Translations under genes and position numbers: made by a program
Source of the DNA: Platanthera guangdongensis
Lineage: Eukaryota; Streptophyta; Magnoliopsida; Asparagales; Orchidaceae
Reading direction: 5' to 3'
NCBI GenBank assembly: GCA_039583875.1
Contig: CM077151.1
Span: 122,579,047-122,643,046 of the forward strand
Length of the DNA stretch: 64,000 nt
The notes under the pieces: model-generated
The model's input: the letters and a program-made list of their open reading frames with translations, nothing else
Database searches by the model: none
What the model was told of the DNA's origin: nothing
In this document: positions 10,496-22,194 of the stretch, piece after piece
Layout of the letters: each line of letters opens with the position of its first letter
How positions within the stretch are numbered: the stretch's first letter is position 1

Positions 10496-12511
10496 TGGAC
10501 GACTCAATGCTCCAAAACTTATTCCACTACAAGTCTGCTAAGGAAATATGGGATTACTTAATAGTTTTGATGGAAGGGACTGAGGAAGTTCGAGACGATC
10601 GAAGATCTTTATTGAATCAAGAGTACGAAGCGTTTAAGCAAGGATTAAATGACACTATTGCTGACATCTTCAAAATTTTTTTTCAAGATCGTCAACGGCC
10701 TCAGGAACTATGGTCGCACATTCCCTAATGGCGAGCTCAATGTTAAATTTCTAAGATCCCTGACTAAGGACTGGGATACCAAAGTTATTACCATTAGGGA
10801 ATTTGGAAAGTTACTAGAAATCGACCCCCATAACTTGTTTGGTAAATTGTTCTCCTACTTACTCCAGATGAACACCAGGAAGAAGTAAGAGCAAAGTAAT
10901 AGAACTTCTAGTACAAAAAAGTCAGTGGCTCTGAAGGCTGATGGTTTGAGAAAGTCTAAAGCAGTGTCACCCATATGGACACGAGCTCCTAATACTCCAG
11001 AAGACTTTGAGCTAAGTACGTCAGGCTCCGAGTTATCGGATGGAGAATTTTCTCTTATTTCCAAACATTTCCAAAAACTGCTATGCAAGAGGAGACAAGT
11101 GAAAAATCAGTCATCCTTTTTTGATTTCAGGAGATCACATCATGACGGTGATCGAACGAAGAAAAGCTACAACAAGGGGGACATGTATAAATCAAAACGA
11201 ACAAACAGTTTTCCTCTGACATTGTTTGTTACTGTTGTAATAAGTCAGGACAAGTGATTGCGGAGTGTCCCTATAAGAAGAAGGATGGTTCCAAGAAGGA
11301 TGAAAATATATCCTTCAAGGGAAAGAGAAAAGAAAAAAGAGCTTTGTAGCCAAGATGTCGAAGACTCTCAGTGACAGCTACTCGAGTGAGTCGAGCTCAA
11401 AAAATTAGGAAGCCAACTTCGGGCTTATGTCACTATCAGGCGAGGAAGTGGGCGACTCCGAGAACCACAAGAAGGTAAATTCGCACACAATACTCTCTGA
11501 GTCTGAAACATCCAGTAATAGTCAGGAAGGCTATTCTTCTGATGTGGAAGAATCAGAACTGATGCTCAACATGAGCACCTATTAAAGGCTTTCAACAAAT
11601 GTCGTAAGTTAGTCTTAAAGTAGTTAAAAGAGATTGCCTCCCTCAAGGCAGTGGAAACTAATCTGAACGAAGAAATTGCAAAATTACTTCCACTCAGAGA
11701 TGAAGTCCACTCCTTGAAAGAGGAACTCAAGGGATCCGCTGATATATTGAGTCTGAAAGAAAAATATCTTGATGAGCTGGAAGAAAAGCTCATGGTGGAG
11801 AGAAAACTTGTTGATTGTTTCTCCAAGTCGAAGACTATTCTCCCTCTCACTGATGAGTTCTCAGCTCAGAAGAAGGATAGGGGTCTCATCCATGTAGCTG
11901 GAAAGGGTAAGGTTTCCAGGAAGGCTAGCGCCAAGAAAAATGGCAAGGAACCCATGGGTCAACCCTCATTTAGGAAGGTAATCTTCTCGACGAATAAGTT
12001 TGACCTTGAGTTATCATATGGTCATCATGCTAGGCCTACTTATGTAGAGCCCAAGAATAGATACCAGGGATGGACCCATCCCCGTGATTATGGTGCCAGT
12101 GTTTTCAAAGCACCATTTGAAGAAATTCAAATGAAGAGTTATGGTTCATATCTCCATGGACACAATATTAAGAATGCATCAAAAATGTTATACCTAAGGC
12201 TAATGAGATGGGGAGCCTTTGTGTATGCTGCAACTGGGGGGGGGGCCTCCACCTCAAAGAATGCTGCCCCTGCTAGACCTCAACACCAAAAGGTAAATCA
12301 GGAGTACAAGAGATGGTACAACATGTTTGATTGTCGATGCTGCAGTAAAATCGGTCATTTAGGGGCAGATTGTTGGAATAACCCGGCTAATTATGTAATC
12401 CCACGAGTTAGCAATGCAAGACTGACCACTCACAAGGTTAATGTTCTTAGTGGTGTTAAGCTGATAATGAACCAAGGACCCAATTGCGTTTGGGTTCCTA
12501 AGGTAAAGTGA
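10496..12511 (+). pseudogene. gag of element A, right of the Tekay insertion
   Basis: This continues the capsid region interrupted at 1301 (HYKSAKEIWDYL; FPNGELNVKFLRSLTKDWD). It is followed by a spacer homologous to the inverted copy at 746-1186. The first zinc knuckle near 11225 has lost its histidine (CYCCNKSGQVIAEC). A long coiled-coil region (11651-11820, LKEELKGSADILSLKEKYLDELEEK) follows. A second, intact knuckle CRCCSKIGHLGADC lies near 12330-12375. The end is WVPKVK then stop at 12509-12511, matching the B-family gag end. Several stops and frameshifts (10886, 11339, 11583) show that it is not functional. Confidence 0.75.
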
Positions 12512-12544
12512 ATTGCTTTTGGAGGAATGTCCAAAGGCCACCAA

Positions 12545-13869
12545 AAACCCGATTTGGTAATTGGATAGTGGATATTCTTGGCACATGATCAGGACAAGAA
12601 GCCTTTTACTTGAATATACCCCAGTCGAAGACGGACCAAAAGTGATCTTTGGAGGGTCAGAGAGGGGAACAACAAAAGGTTATGGTAAGATTTCCAACGA
12701 CATAGTCTCTTTCACATATGTAGCTTATGTTGAAGGATTACACCATAATCTTATAAACTTAATAAACTATGTGATAAAGGCTACATCGTTGAGTTCTGCA
12801 AGGATAAGTGTTTGATAAAATTGTCTGCAAATTTGGAGAATGTCTTAACAGGCACTCAGAGAAGAAATATTTTCTGTTTGAATTTTCTTTGCTTAGACAA
12901 TTCTACCCCAATGTGTTTTATGGCGAAAGGTAGTGCGTCTCTTTGTGACCAATGACACAAGAGATTAACACATATTAATTTCAAAACAATAGATATGTTA
13001 TTTTCTCACAACTTAGTGCATGATGCCCTCAACATTAAGTGCCTTAAAGGGAGTCCATGTCACTCTTGTCAAATGGGTAAGCAGACAAGGGCTACCTTCA
13101 AGGTTATTGCTGAAAAAGATTCTTAAAGAATTTTATACTTACTTCATATGGACTTATTCGGTCCTATGACAATTCACAGCTTAGGAGGTAAGGTATACAG
13201 GTTAGTAATTGTTGATGACTACTCACGTTTTACTTGGGTGTTCTTTCTAAAATACAAGTCAGGCACCTTCGAGTATTTCACCAATTTTGTCTGGCAAATT
13301 CAGAATGAATTGAACTGCTCAGTGGTCAAAATCAGATGTGACCATGGAATAGAGTTTGATTCTGGTGCCATGACAAAATTTTGTGAAAGTCTAGGTATCT
13401 TTCATGAGTTTTCCTCCTAGCGCACTCCGCAACAAAATGGAGTTGCTGATAGAAGGAATAGAACCCTAATTTTAGCAGATAAAACTATGTTGAACGACGC
13501 TTCACTTCCGGAGTACTTCTGGGCTGAATCAGTCAACACAGTGTGTCACGTGCAAAATAGAGCACTTATCAACAAAAGCTATCGTAAGACCCCCTATGAG
13601 TTATTAAAGGGCAGAAAACTGACTATGTCATATTTTAGAATCTTTGGAAGTAAATACTTCGTACCTAATAATGGGAAGTATTATCACACAAAGTTTAGTG
13701 AAAAATGTTTTGATGGTATTTTTGTAGGTTATTTTTGCTATAGTAAGGCATATATGATTTTTAATAAGAAAACTCTGGTTGTAGAAGAGTCAATAAATGT
13801 TGTATTTGATGAGACAAGCATTCTCCAAAGAAGCTCGTCTAGTGTTATTGGTGCAGATGTTGGTACCAG
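12545..13869 (+). pseudogene. Protease and integrase region of element A
   Basis: The Copia protease shows LDSGYSWHM near 12566-12592 (DSG retained), then KVIFGGSERGTTKGYG. The integrase shows MDLFGPMTIHSLGGK (first D), RCDHGIEF (second D) and QNGVADRRNR, where the third catalytic residue E is D. It ends in the usual FVGYF.YSKAY..F and SINVVFDE region, after which the solo LTR at 13870 interrupts it. Frames change at several points, and a stop replaces the residue after FSS at 13418-13420. Protein order and motifs are diagnostic of Copia pol. Confidence 0.8.
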
Positions 13870-15467
13870 TGTTGGAACCCTACTTGTGATTTGGGCTAGG
13901 TTCACTATTAGGATTGATGACCCAACATGTATAGTCTAGGGTCATAAGTTAGTTCCAGGATTAAGGTCTGTCATATTTGGTTAGATTATTTGAAACCTAC
14001 CTTTAGAAGACTTTCGAGATAGAAGACTTTAGAGACAAGGCAGATTTAAAGATTGCAGAAAAGGTGTTTGACTATAGCTGAACTCAGCTAGATGATCTTC
14101 GATCTCAGATCGATAAACTCAGAGTTACTTATCTGAGTTGAGCTTGACAAAAGTCTATCTGAGATCGACGAACTCTGATCCTTCCTTAGAATCTCAGCTA
14201 GACAAAGTACCTTCTCAGTTCGACGAACTTGGAGCTCAAATGTGCTTTTATATTTCCTGTTCGACGATCTTGGAGCTCAGCTCGACGAAGGAGAACTATC
14301 AGTTTGACGAACTTGGAGCTCAGGTCAACGAAACCTTTGCTGAGTTCGACTAACTCCTTCTAGGTTTTGTTTGACTAAACTTCTCTGCAGTTTCTCAGAT
14401 CGACTAAAGCAGTTTGATTTCAAATATCAATACAATTATACTCTGTTAATTAATGCTCAATATTCTCAAGAATATAGCCGTTTTCTGGTAGCATTAATTA
14501 TGGATTTCACAGAGTTATTACTCTACCATATTTACCCGGGATAGTTTGGGAAATACATTGAAGATAAATATCAGTCATTCCAAATCCCAGAAATGATGCA
14601 GAAGATTTCAAAGAATTTGAAATTCAAATGTGTTGAATCATCAATCAATATAAAAAGAAAATTTTCTGAAGATTGCAATAGGCAATGAATTAAGAATCAA
14701 CAATCAAGAAGAACAAGGAGTAGAAGAAAGAGAACATCTGCAATCAGAGAATAAGAGATAGAGAAAAAGAAACATCTTGTTCATCATCATCTTCTTCAAG
14801 CATATCTTCCAGCAGCACATATTCAATCTGAGGCCAAAAGCTCAATCTCTCAGAATCATTTACGAGAAGAAGAATCTTTCATCTTTGAAGGCCTACACCC
14901 TGAAGCAAAGCTTCCACTCCTGATCAGATTTCTATAACTTAGGCGGAGCTTTGACGACATTAACAAAATCCACTAATCTTCTAAGAGATTTGAGACAGAA
15001 GACAACATCTTTTATTTTCTTTCACTGTGTATAGGGTTATAACTCCCTTTAAAAGTTAAACCTTTTGGTTCTCAAGTCACCTGATCAAAAGACTTGGTTT
15101 GGTTTTTGGGCACCCGATCAAAAGCTCAAAGGGTTGCTAGTTCTCCCTTAGAAAATAGATCTTGTGGTGATAGGGCACATGATCAAAAATGTGTGGTGGC
15201 AGGAAACCTGATCAAAAACCTATAGTGGATTCCTACCAGGGTGGTAGAAGAGTGGATGTACCCATTTTTATTGGGGAACCACTATAAACTCCTTATATCG
15301 TCTGTTTGTGCTTTACTTTTTTATTTTTTGTGCTGTGATACTTCTTTTATTTGTTTATATATATGTATCACCTATTTTAATCCGCTGTAAAAACAAAAGT
15401 TAAATTTTAAAAAACTCTATGCACCCCTCCCCCTTCTAGAGTTAGTTAGATCAATCCTTCACTTTCA
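13870..15467 (+). mobile_element. Solo LTR of the B Copia family
   Basis: This is a 1,598-bp segment starting TGTTGGAACCC and ending CTTTCA, flanked by the exact 5-bp duplication ACCAG (13865-13869 and 15468-15472). Its ends match the reverse complement of the B LTR (TGTTGGAACACC ... GCACTTTCA). Blocks such as CACCTGATCAAAA and GTGGTAGAAGAGTGGATGTAC recur. It has no internal coding sequence, so it is a solo LTR left by LTR-LTR recombination. It carries the GATCGACGAACTC-type repeat cluster at about 14090-14360. It is more diverged than the B and D copies. Confidence 0.88.
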
Positions 15468-15472
15468 ACCAG

Positions 15473-17287
15473 GTTCAAGGAGCTAAGCTTGGATGAAGCT
15501 ATCAAGTAAGAAGCTCCAAGCTCAGTCAAGCTCGCCGATCTAGGTGTGGTGGATGACGAACCGCTAGAGGGCGAATTTGCACAACCTACAGAGGATGCAC
15601 TAGATATTGTAGTGCCTATTGGAGGGAGGGCAAGTAATCTAGGGTTCAGACACCTAAGAGATCATCTAGCTGATCAAATAATATGAGAGCTAGGCGATGA
15701 CATCAGAACCAGAAGAGGTATAGCTAATGAGATTATGCATCTATGGTTTCTATCGTAGGTTGATCCAAAGAAATTCGAAGAGATAAACAAGGACGCTTCT
15801 TGGATATTGGCAATACAAGTGGAGCTCAATCAATTTGAACATTACAAAGTATGAGAGCTAGTACCCAGGCCAAATGGACAAAATGTGATCAGCACCAAGT
15901 GGATATTCAGAAAAAAACAGAACAAACACGGAGTAATCATCAAGAACAAGGCCTAACATGTAGCACAAGGATATAAGCAAGAAGAGGGGATTGACTTCGA
16001 GCAGACCTTTGCTCCAGTAGCTCGGTTCGAGGCGATCAGATTGTTTCTTGCGTATGCTACCCTCAAAGGCTTCACTGCCTACCAAATGGACATGAAGTCA
16101 GCATTCCTCAATGAGAATCTGAACGAGGAAGTATACGTAGCGCAACCCTCAGGTTTTGTAAACTATCAATTCCCTGGGCATGTTTATTTTTTAAATAAAG
16201 CATTATACGGCCTAAAGCAAGCTCCCTGAGCTTGGTATGAGACGTTGTCTAGCTTTCTTCTTGAGAACAAGTTCACAAGGGGAATGATAGACAAGACATT
16301 ATTTCTTTGGGAAGTAAAATGCAAGATTCTGCTAGTGCAAATCTATGTCGATGATATTATTTTTGGCTATACGGAAGACAACCTTTGCAAAACGTTTTCC
16401 AAACTTATGCAATGAAAGTTTGAAATGAGCAGTATGGAAGAGCTGAAGTATTTCTTAGGACTTCTTGTGAAAGAACCTGAAGATTGAATTTTCATCTCTC
16501 AAACGAATTTCACCAAGGAGATTCTTAAGAAATTCGGAATGGAGAATGCAACCAAATGAGGACTCCAACAGGTTCAACTGTTTCTCTAGACAGGGATGAG
16601 AAATGGAAACCTTTGATGAAACTAAGTACAGAAGCATAATTGGATCCTTGCTCTACCTCACTGCCAGTAGAGCAGATATAATATTTTCAATATGTGTTTG
16701 TGATAGATTTCAAGTGAACTCTATATAATCTCATTACGTCACTGCAAAGTGAATTTCAGAATACCTTAAGGGTATGCCCAATCTTGGCTTATGGTACCCG
16801 TGAAATAATGATGTCGAGCTAATTTGTTTTTTAGATGCCGAATTTGCAGGAAGCAGGGATGACAGGAAAAGCAATTCCAGGACGTCTCAATTCCTCAAAA
16901 TACGGCTTATCTCATGGAGCAGTAAGAAGCAGAATTGTGTGGCTACTTCTAATGTCGAGTCAGAGTATCTTTGCGGGTAATTTTTGCACACAGCTGCTAT
17001 GTATCCGAAATCAACTAGAAGACTAAAGTTTGAAGTTCAGAGGGATCCCAATGTATTGTGGCTCATATAGTGCAATAGCGATCATAAATAATCTAGTCTC
17101 CCACAGCCGGACAAAGCACATTGAGGTGTGTTGTCACTTCATCCGGGAGCATGTAGAGAACAAGGACATAGCCCTCAGCTATGTCCTGATAGACAAACAG
17201 GTCGCAGATATTTACATGAAGCCGTTGGATGAGGCCAAGTTCTCGTTTTTCATAACGGAACTAGGAATGCTGAATATTGTCTCCTGA
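15473..17287 (+). pseudogene. RT and RNase H region of element A
   Basis: After the solo LTR, pol resumes with an acidic linker and then Copia [61 protein letters not shown] and VQIYVDDIIFG (YVDD near 16345-16356). The RNase H region ends with HSRTKHIEVCCHFIREHVE and FFITELGMLN. The D normally present in YCDN is G (MYCGSYSAIA), so RNase H is inactive. Stops interrupt at [12 protein letters not shown], LMQ-stop and others, and the SDADYAG region is frameshifted. The frame closes at 17285-17287. Confidence 0.82.
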
Positions 17288-17804
17288 AGAAAATTTTTCA
17301 AAGAAAAATAAGGCAAATATCGGACGACAAACTCGCTGATTCGTCGGATATCTGTAGATACTTACCGAATCATATTCTGCTTCCGATGAATCTCGCCAAA
17401 TTTAACTTGTGTTGAAATTCTATCTAACTATATTAGATCCGAAGAACCGATGACAAATAAGTTACGTGCCTTCTAGGTTAATTTAAATATTATATATATA
17501 TATATATGTATAAATAGTCTACGGGGCAACCACACAGTCTATTCGACGAAACCCCAGCCGATTTGCCGAAAATAGAAACCTGACGATTCGGCTTCCGAAC
17601 CACGACATCGTCTTCCTCCCGCAGTTTTGGATTCCATCTTCTTTGTTAGGATTGTGATAGATTTCAAAGCCCCAGCCGACTGCAGAAGGACCATTTTCCG
17701 CTGATTTCCTGCCGTGGCCTGCTCCCGACAACTCAGTTACTTTGATTCCGACTAGCAGCAATTCAACAAAATTCTCTACTCTAGACTCCAATTCTTGATT
17801 ATCC
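17288..17804. other. pol-ORF3 spacer of element A
   Basis: A noncoding stretch between pol and the third ORF. It contains degenerate inverted repeats around GATTCGTCGGATATC (17320-17460) and a short (TA)n run at about 17493-17507 that leads into TATAAATAG near 17509. The TATA could be part of a promoter for ORF3 or simply the edge of the AT repeat. The - strand open frame 17519-17869 has no recognisable domain. Confidence 0.4.
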
Positions 17805-20086
17805 ATGGCTCCTAGAAGCACCAGTTTCTTGTTATGGGGAGGTGATTGGTCCTCATAGGGTTTGATCATGCTTCAAACGAATTCAGAAATGTCATTCTAA
17901 TGTTGGAGACCGCTATACTTTCCTTCGTCCTAGAACACCCATGCAAAGTTCTGTGCAAGGACGTTCTTGAATTTTTCCACAATGCGAAGCTCTCACACAA
18001 AGATACAATTATCAAGAGCAAAGTTTAGAAGAGCACAGTTAAAGTCAAAGATTCACTCTTCACTTGGTATTTGTGGCTTCCAGCTTCTGAAGAAGCTGAT
18101 TACCTCAACGAGGACAATTTTGAAAGAGCTCTACTATTATGTGGACTACCTAGAGGCACCAAGGCCGATAAAAGTAATTGTATGAATGAAGAAGGAAAGA
18201 TACTATCTGACATCATCGGAAAATTATTGTTATGCAAAACTAGTTAACACGACTATCTATCCTTAGAAATGTTCAAGAATTCTAGTAACAATCATCTGCA
18301 GAAAAATAATGGACTGAGGTGCAATGCTTTTTGAGAAAATAAAGTACAGTCTCTGCACACCCATCTTTGGAAGGATTATTAGCTTGTACCTGAATCAAAT
18401 GGACAGTGACAAGTTAGATATTACCAAAGGAGCTCCTATCCATCACATGAATAAGATTGACTCATCTATCTTCTCAAGGTGGGATAGGAGGATCTTGAGG
18501 CAAGGGGGAGCCATAGATTTGGATGTAGAAGAGGAAGATCAAGCTCCTGAGGTCAAGATTACCTCTCCTCACCCCAATGACATTCCTGAGACTTCAAAGT
18601 CAGGAATAAAGGGGGAATCTATTATTGTAGTTGTAGAGACAGAGAATCTACTGACAGAGGTTGCTCAGATTGCTCAGACTGTAGTTGAAGAGTTGGTGCC
18701 TGAGGACACAGTGGATGATATAGTTGAGGAATATTCTGTTGAGTAAGAGGATATAGATGATGTATATGATGATGCTGCTGATGAGATGAGAATTGATTCT
18801 GATAATTCTGCTGATGCTGAGGTTAGTGCTGCAAATGCACTCATTATAGTGGAGAACTTAATAGTCCCTCTCCCTAACATTGTTCCTGCTTCATCTTTTG
18901 AGGTGGAGGTGACTAAGACTTCTATATCAGTTCATACTGAGGTTGCTAGGCTGATGCGCAACCTTGTGAAATTGATAGCTTTGATGCCAGATGCACCTCC
19001 TGTGGCTGAAATGGAGGTTGTGGATCTTACTAACGAGGAGGGAGATGTAGAGGAGCAGACTCCAGCTCAACCTGCTACTGCAGATCAAGCTACTACTTCC
19101 AGATCTCATTTATCTTTGATAGATGAGTCCTCCAGTAAGGATCTACCCAGCACTCCCATCCTAGAGACTCCAGTGTTGACTTCTGATAATACACTTCTAC
19201 AGAGTATAAAGGCAATGCTAGCAAAGCAGAAGGCACATTTTGATTCTTCCATGAAAAGTGTTCTGAAAATGATGAAAGAGACCAAAAGATACCTGAATAG
19301 AGGCCTTGCCAAAGTTAAGATTAAAATTGTAGCTCTTGACACAACTCTTTAACTACTATTTGTTGAGGGAGGAAAAGCTATAAAGGTGAACATGGATGGC
19401 CTCCAATATTCTAAGGAATCTTTGGATAATGTTGATACTAATGCCAAAACGATGATTGAAGAGCACAATACTTCTATGGCTCATTATGATGAAAGCTTGC
19501 AAGAGTGTGCAAATGCTATGGCTATAGAAGTCAAAAAGGGGGAGCATTCCTCGGAAGGTAAGGTGGCAGCTAAGGTCAATGCACTTAAAGCAGCAATGTT
19601 AGCAAATTTCAAAAGTGCAAATGACTATAATTATAACAACTATATGTGGCTGCATAGTCAGTTGACAGGACCTCAAGTACCTATTGTGCTGATACTATTG
19701 CTGCTTCTACTACTAAGGCTCCATAGGTATAGTTTGTTGAAGACTTCCCCCCTCCAGTTCAAAAGCGAAGAAGATGTGGGGAAGGCTTGTCTTCTATCAG
19801 GTCAGAGCCGAACAGAGAAATGGAGGAAGTGTGGAGTCCCATATCTAGAGGTATTATATTGAATACATTCTCCTTGTTTGACATTGGTGGTGAAAAATAT
19901 CAGCACCATTACGATCAGGAAGAATGGAATAAGTACAAGATCTCCTTCACCAAAAGGAGAATTCACTTCAGAAATCATTGAAATTTTGATCCGATGCCTG
20001 CACGTTCTCCCAAGTACTTTCCAAAGCCAAATGCTTACTTTGACAGGAAGATGCAGAAAAGTCTGAGCGGGAAGGAATTTTAGTTA
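17805..20086 (+). pseudogene. ORF3 (so-called env-like) remnant of element A
   Basis: Several frames together form a third ORF after pol. The segment around 18405-18500 (HHMNKIDSSIFSRWDRRIL) is homologous to the B-family ORF3 segment at 45100-45175 (FGKWDRQIV), which identifies it. Downstream, 18786-19352 encodes an acidic, Val/Ala/Thr-rich region and a helical segment (LLQSIKAMLAKQKAHF), and 19386-19860 continues it. Stops and frameshifts occur at about 18028, 18746 and 19352. No convincing signal peptide or membrane segment is seen, so the name env-like rests on position only. The start at 17805 is uncertain. Confidence 0.5.
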
Positions 20087-20127
20087 CATTTCGTGTGGAG
20101 TTGTGGGTTCCCCGCCAAAAAAAATTG

Positions 20128-20161
<34 letters not shown>

Positions 20162-20298
20162 TTTCACAATTGTCTTGGAATGCTTGTTTTGTTTAGTTTG
20201 TGTTATCCTTTCAAGCCTTAATATTTTATTATTTCATTATTTTTATGTATAATTCACCTTAGCTTATAGGGTTCTCACTTCTTCAAATATGGGGAGAT
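20087..20298 (+). other. 3' untranslated region and polypurine tract of element A
   Basis: Contains a (TA)n run at about 20135-20158 flanked by short inverted arms (AATTGTGAA and TTTTCACAATT). The purine stretch TATGGGGAGAT directly before the LTR at 20299 is the Copia-type polypurine tract. Confidence 0.7.
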
Positions 20299-22080
20299 TG
20301 TTGGGTATTATATCCACAATAACCCAGATTAGAAGAAGGGCCTAGTTAAGCTAAGATGAATTCTGACTCTATTTGATGATGCTTTTTAGTTATGTACATG
20401 CATGTCTACAATATCAAGTAAACACTAATGTCAGGTTATAGTGGGTCAGTAAACACATGACTATACAATATAACTCCTCATTGTGTAGGACAATGTGTTC
20501 ACTCACGTGTAATCTCTCTATTGCGGTGTACTTCTATCCCAAGTACAATAGAAGGCTCAAGGAAGGTCAAGGGTTAGACCTAGGAAAAATAGGAATTTTA
20601 CCTAAGTAAAATTTGGCGAGTATGGTTAAGCATACACGTCGAATTCATCATATATACTTAGGGTAAATTCATTGGAGAAATTGAAAAATCAATTAAGTAA
20701 ACTTCGCTGAGTATCATCGTGCATACTCGTCGAATTCGTCAAATGTATCTAATGATACTCACCGAATTCATCGAATATGCTAAGTTATACATGATGAATT
20801 CGTTGAGTTCAGTCAACGCTACTTCTCTAGATTTTTCCAAGTATAATTCATCGAATATCAAAGCATTGAGTGCATTGAGTTAACTCGATGATATTCGATG
20901 AATACAGCCTTGGCGTTGAGTGATCCCAATTCATCGTATATCATGGCATCGAGAGAGTTGAGTCTTCTCGATGCTATTTGATGAATGCTGCAATTAGCAT
21001 TAAGTGAGCAAAAAGCATTGAGTTCATTGAGTCTTTCAGTCGATACTCGACGAATTCGTCGAGTATACCTGCTGATACTCGACAAATTCGTCGAGTATGA
21101 CTCTTTGCCAGTGCGTTGAGTGATTAGCCAGTCTGGGATGTTTTGGTTAAGTCTTTTTCGTCATATATCAAGATGTATTCAACGAGTATCATTATGATAC
21201 TTGATGATACTCAATGAATTTGACTTAGGTCATTTTTCCAAAAAATTTAAAAACCAGACACGGGTTGCGGCGGCCATGAACAATGCTTCTTGCTTTTGTT
21301 TTTGGAAATTTTCTTTTTACCGTTGGAGGGTTAATCTCTATAAATACCCAGGGATATTATCATTTATTGCTAATCTTGTTATTGTGCTAATTTGCTTATC
21401 GATTCAAACGAGAAAAAGTTTCCAAAATCAGCGATCGTCGGCCTCCTTACGTACGCGATATTCCGATTGGCTGATACCCGCAAACAAGGCAAGTTCTTGT
21501 CTTCCACAACCTTTACATCTGGATTGATGCCTTCTAAAGACATCTATTCCTCCAGATCTAGACGGGTGAAGATTCAAGGTTCATGTTCTTCAAGATTTCA
21601 ACTTTCCGAGTTCTACAAGCTTCAATATCTACTTTTACGAAGAATGTCAGAGTGAAGACTTTTAATCATTATTGTTGTTGTAATATTCTTTTACATATTG
21701 TAGGAGATTTTTCTACGAGTTTGTAGATCCGTTTGTGGATCAAGTAGTATATCAGTTTGTGGATCGAGATTATAGATCCGGTTGTGGATTGTGTTGTAGG
21801 AGAGGTTCTTCTCCGAGTGGTATGTGTGTCGTCTCCGACTTGTAGGAGTTGCCGCTTCGAGGTGTAAGAATTGACGAAATCTGAGTTTGGTGAAGTAGCC
21901 AAATCTAGCCCTTTAAGGTAGATAGGTGAGGCGGAATGTGGACGTACCGAACTCGGGGAACCACTATAAATTTCTATGTTTGTGTACTTGATCTTTAAGT
22001 GATTTTTATTCCGCAAAAAGACACAAACATCACCTATTCACCTCCCTCTATGTGATTTTGGTAGACGCTAGATACTTTTA
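20299..22080 (+). repeat. 3' LTR of element A
   Basis: The LTR is 1,782 bp and starts TGTTGGGTAT. Its end aligns with the end of the 5' LTR (GACGCTAGATACTTT), but the terminal CA has become TA. The cluster at 20630-21200 contains many variants of TACTCGACGAATTCGTCGA. One copy at 21043-21066 is a perfect 24-nt palindrome centred on GAATTC. A TATA box at 21339 places the U3/R boundary near 21370. Confidence 0.88.
21339..21346 (+). promoter_or_regulatory. TATA box in the 3' LTR of element A
   Basis: TATAAATA in the context CTCTATAAATACCC. In the 5' LTR the equivalent site would drive element transcription; it lies left of the window there. Confidence 0.7.
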
Positions 22081-22194
22081 GAGTTGATCGGTTTGTGTTG
22101 TACATGTTGTGTGGATAGCAGTGAAAATCCAGGGATTTGGTTCTTACTTCGGTCAGGGACAGTGCGGACTCTGTGGTTAGCAACTAGAGGTTAC
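22081..22194. other. Unassigned sequence between elements A and E
   Basis: 114 bp that belong to neither LTR. No open frame, repeat or known motif is seen. It may be original host DNA or a remnant of another element. Confidence 0.5.

Larger units (their letters stand above)
1..22080 (+). mobile_element. Copia element A (SIRE/Maximus-like), degraded, with nested insertions
   Basis: A Ty1/Copia LTR retrotransposon read on the + strand. The order is partial 5' LTR (1-598), primer site, gag, protease, integrase, RT, RNase H, an extra ORF after pol, polypurine tract (around 20289-20298) and 3' LTR (20299-22080). The first 598 bp match the last 600 bp of the 3' LTR. Pol follows the Copia order, with integrase before RT. 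The third ORF, two gag zinc knuckles and gag coiled coils suggest the SIRE/Maximus lineage; that is inference from architecture. It is interrupted by a Tekay Gypsy element and by a solo LTR. Coding parts hold many stops, frameshifts and lost catalytic residues, so it is dead. The left target duplication lies outside the window. Confidence 0.85.

Noticed and set aside
17493..17515. TATAAATAG as a firm promoter in element A
   Set aside because: It sits on the edge of a (TA)n run in a dead element, so a TATA match is expected by chance there.
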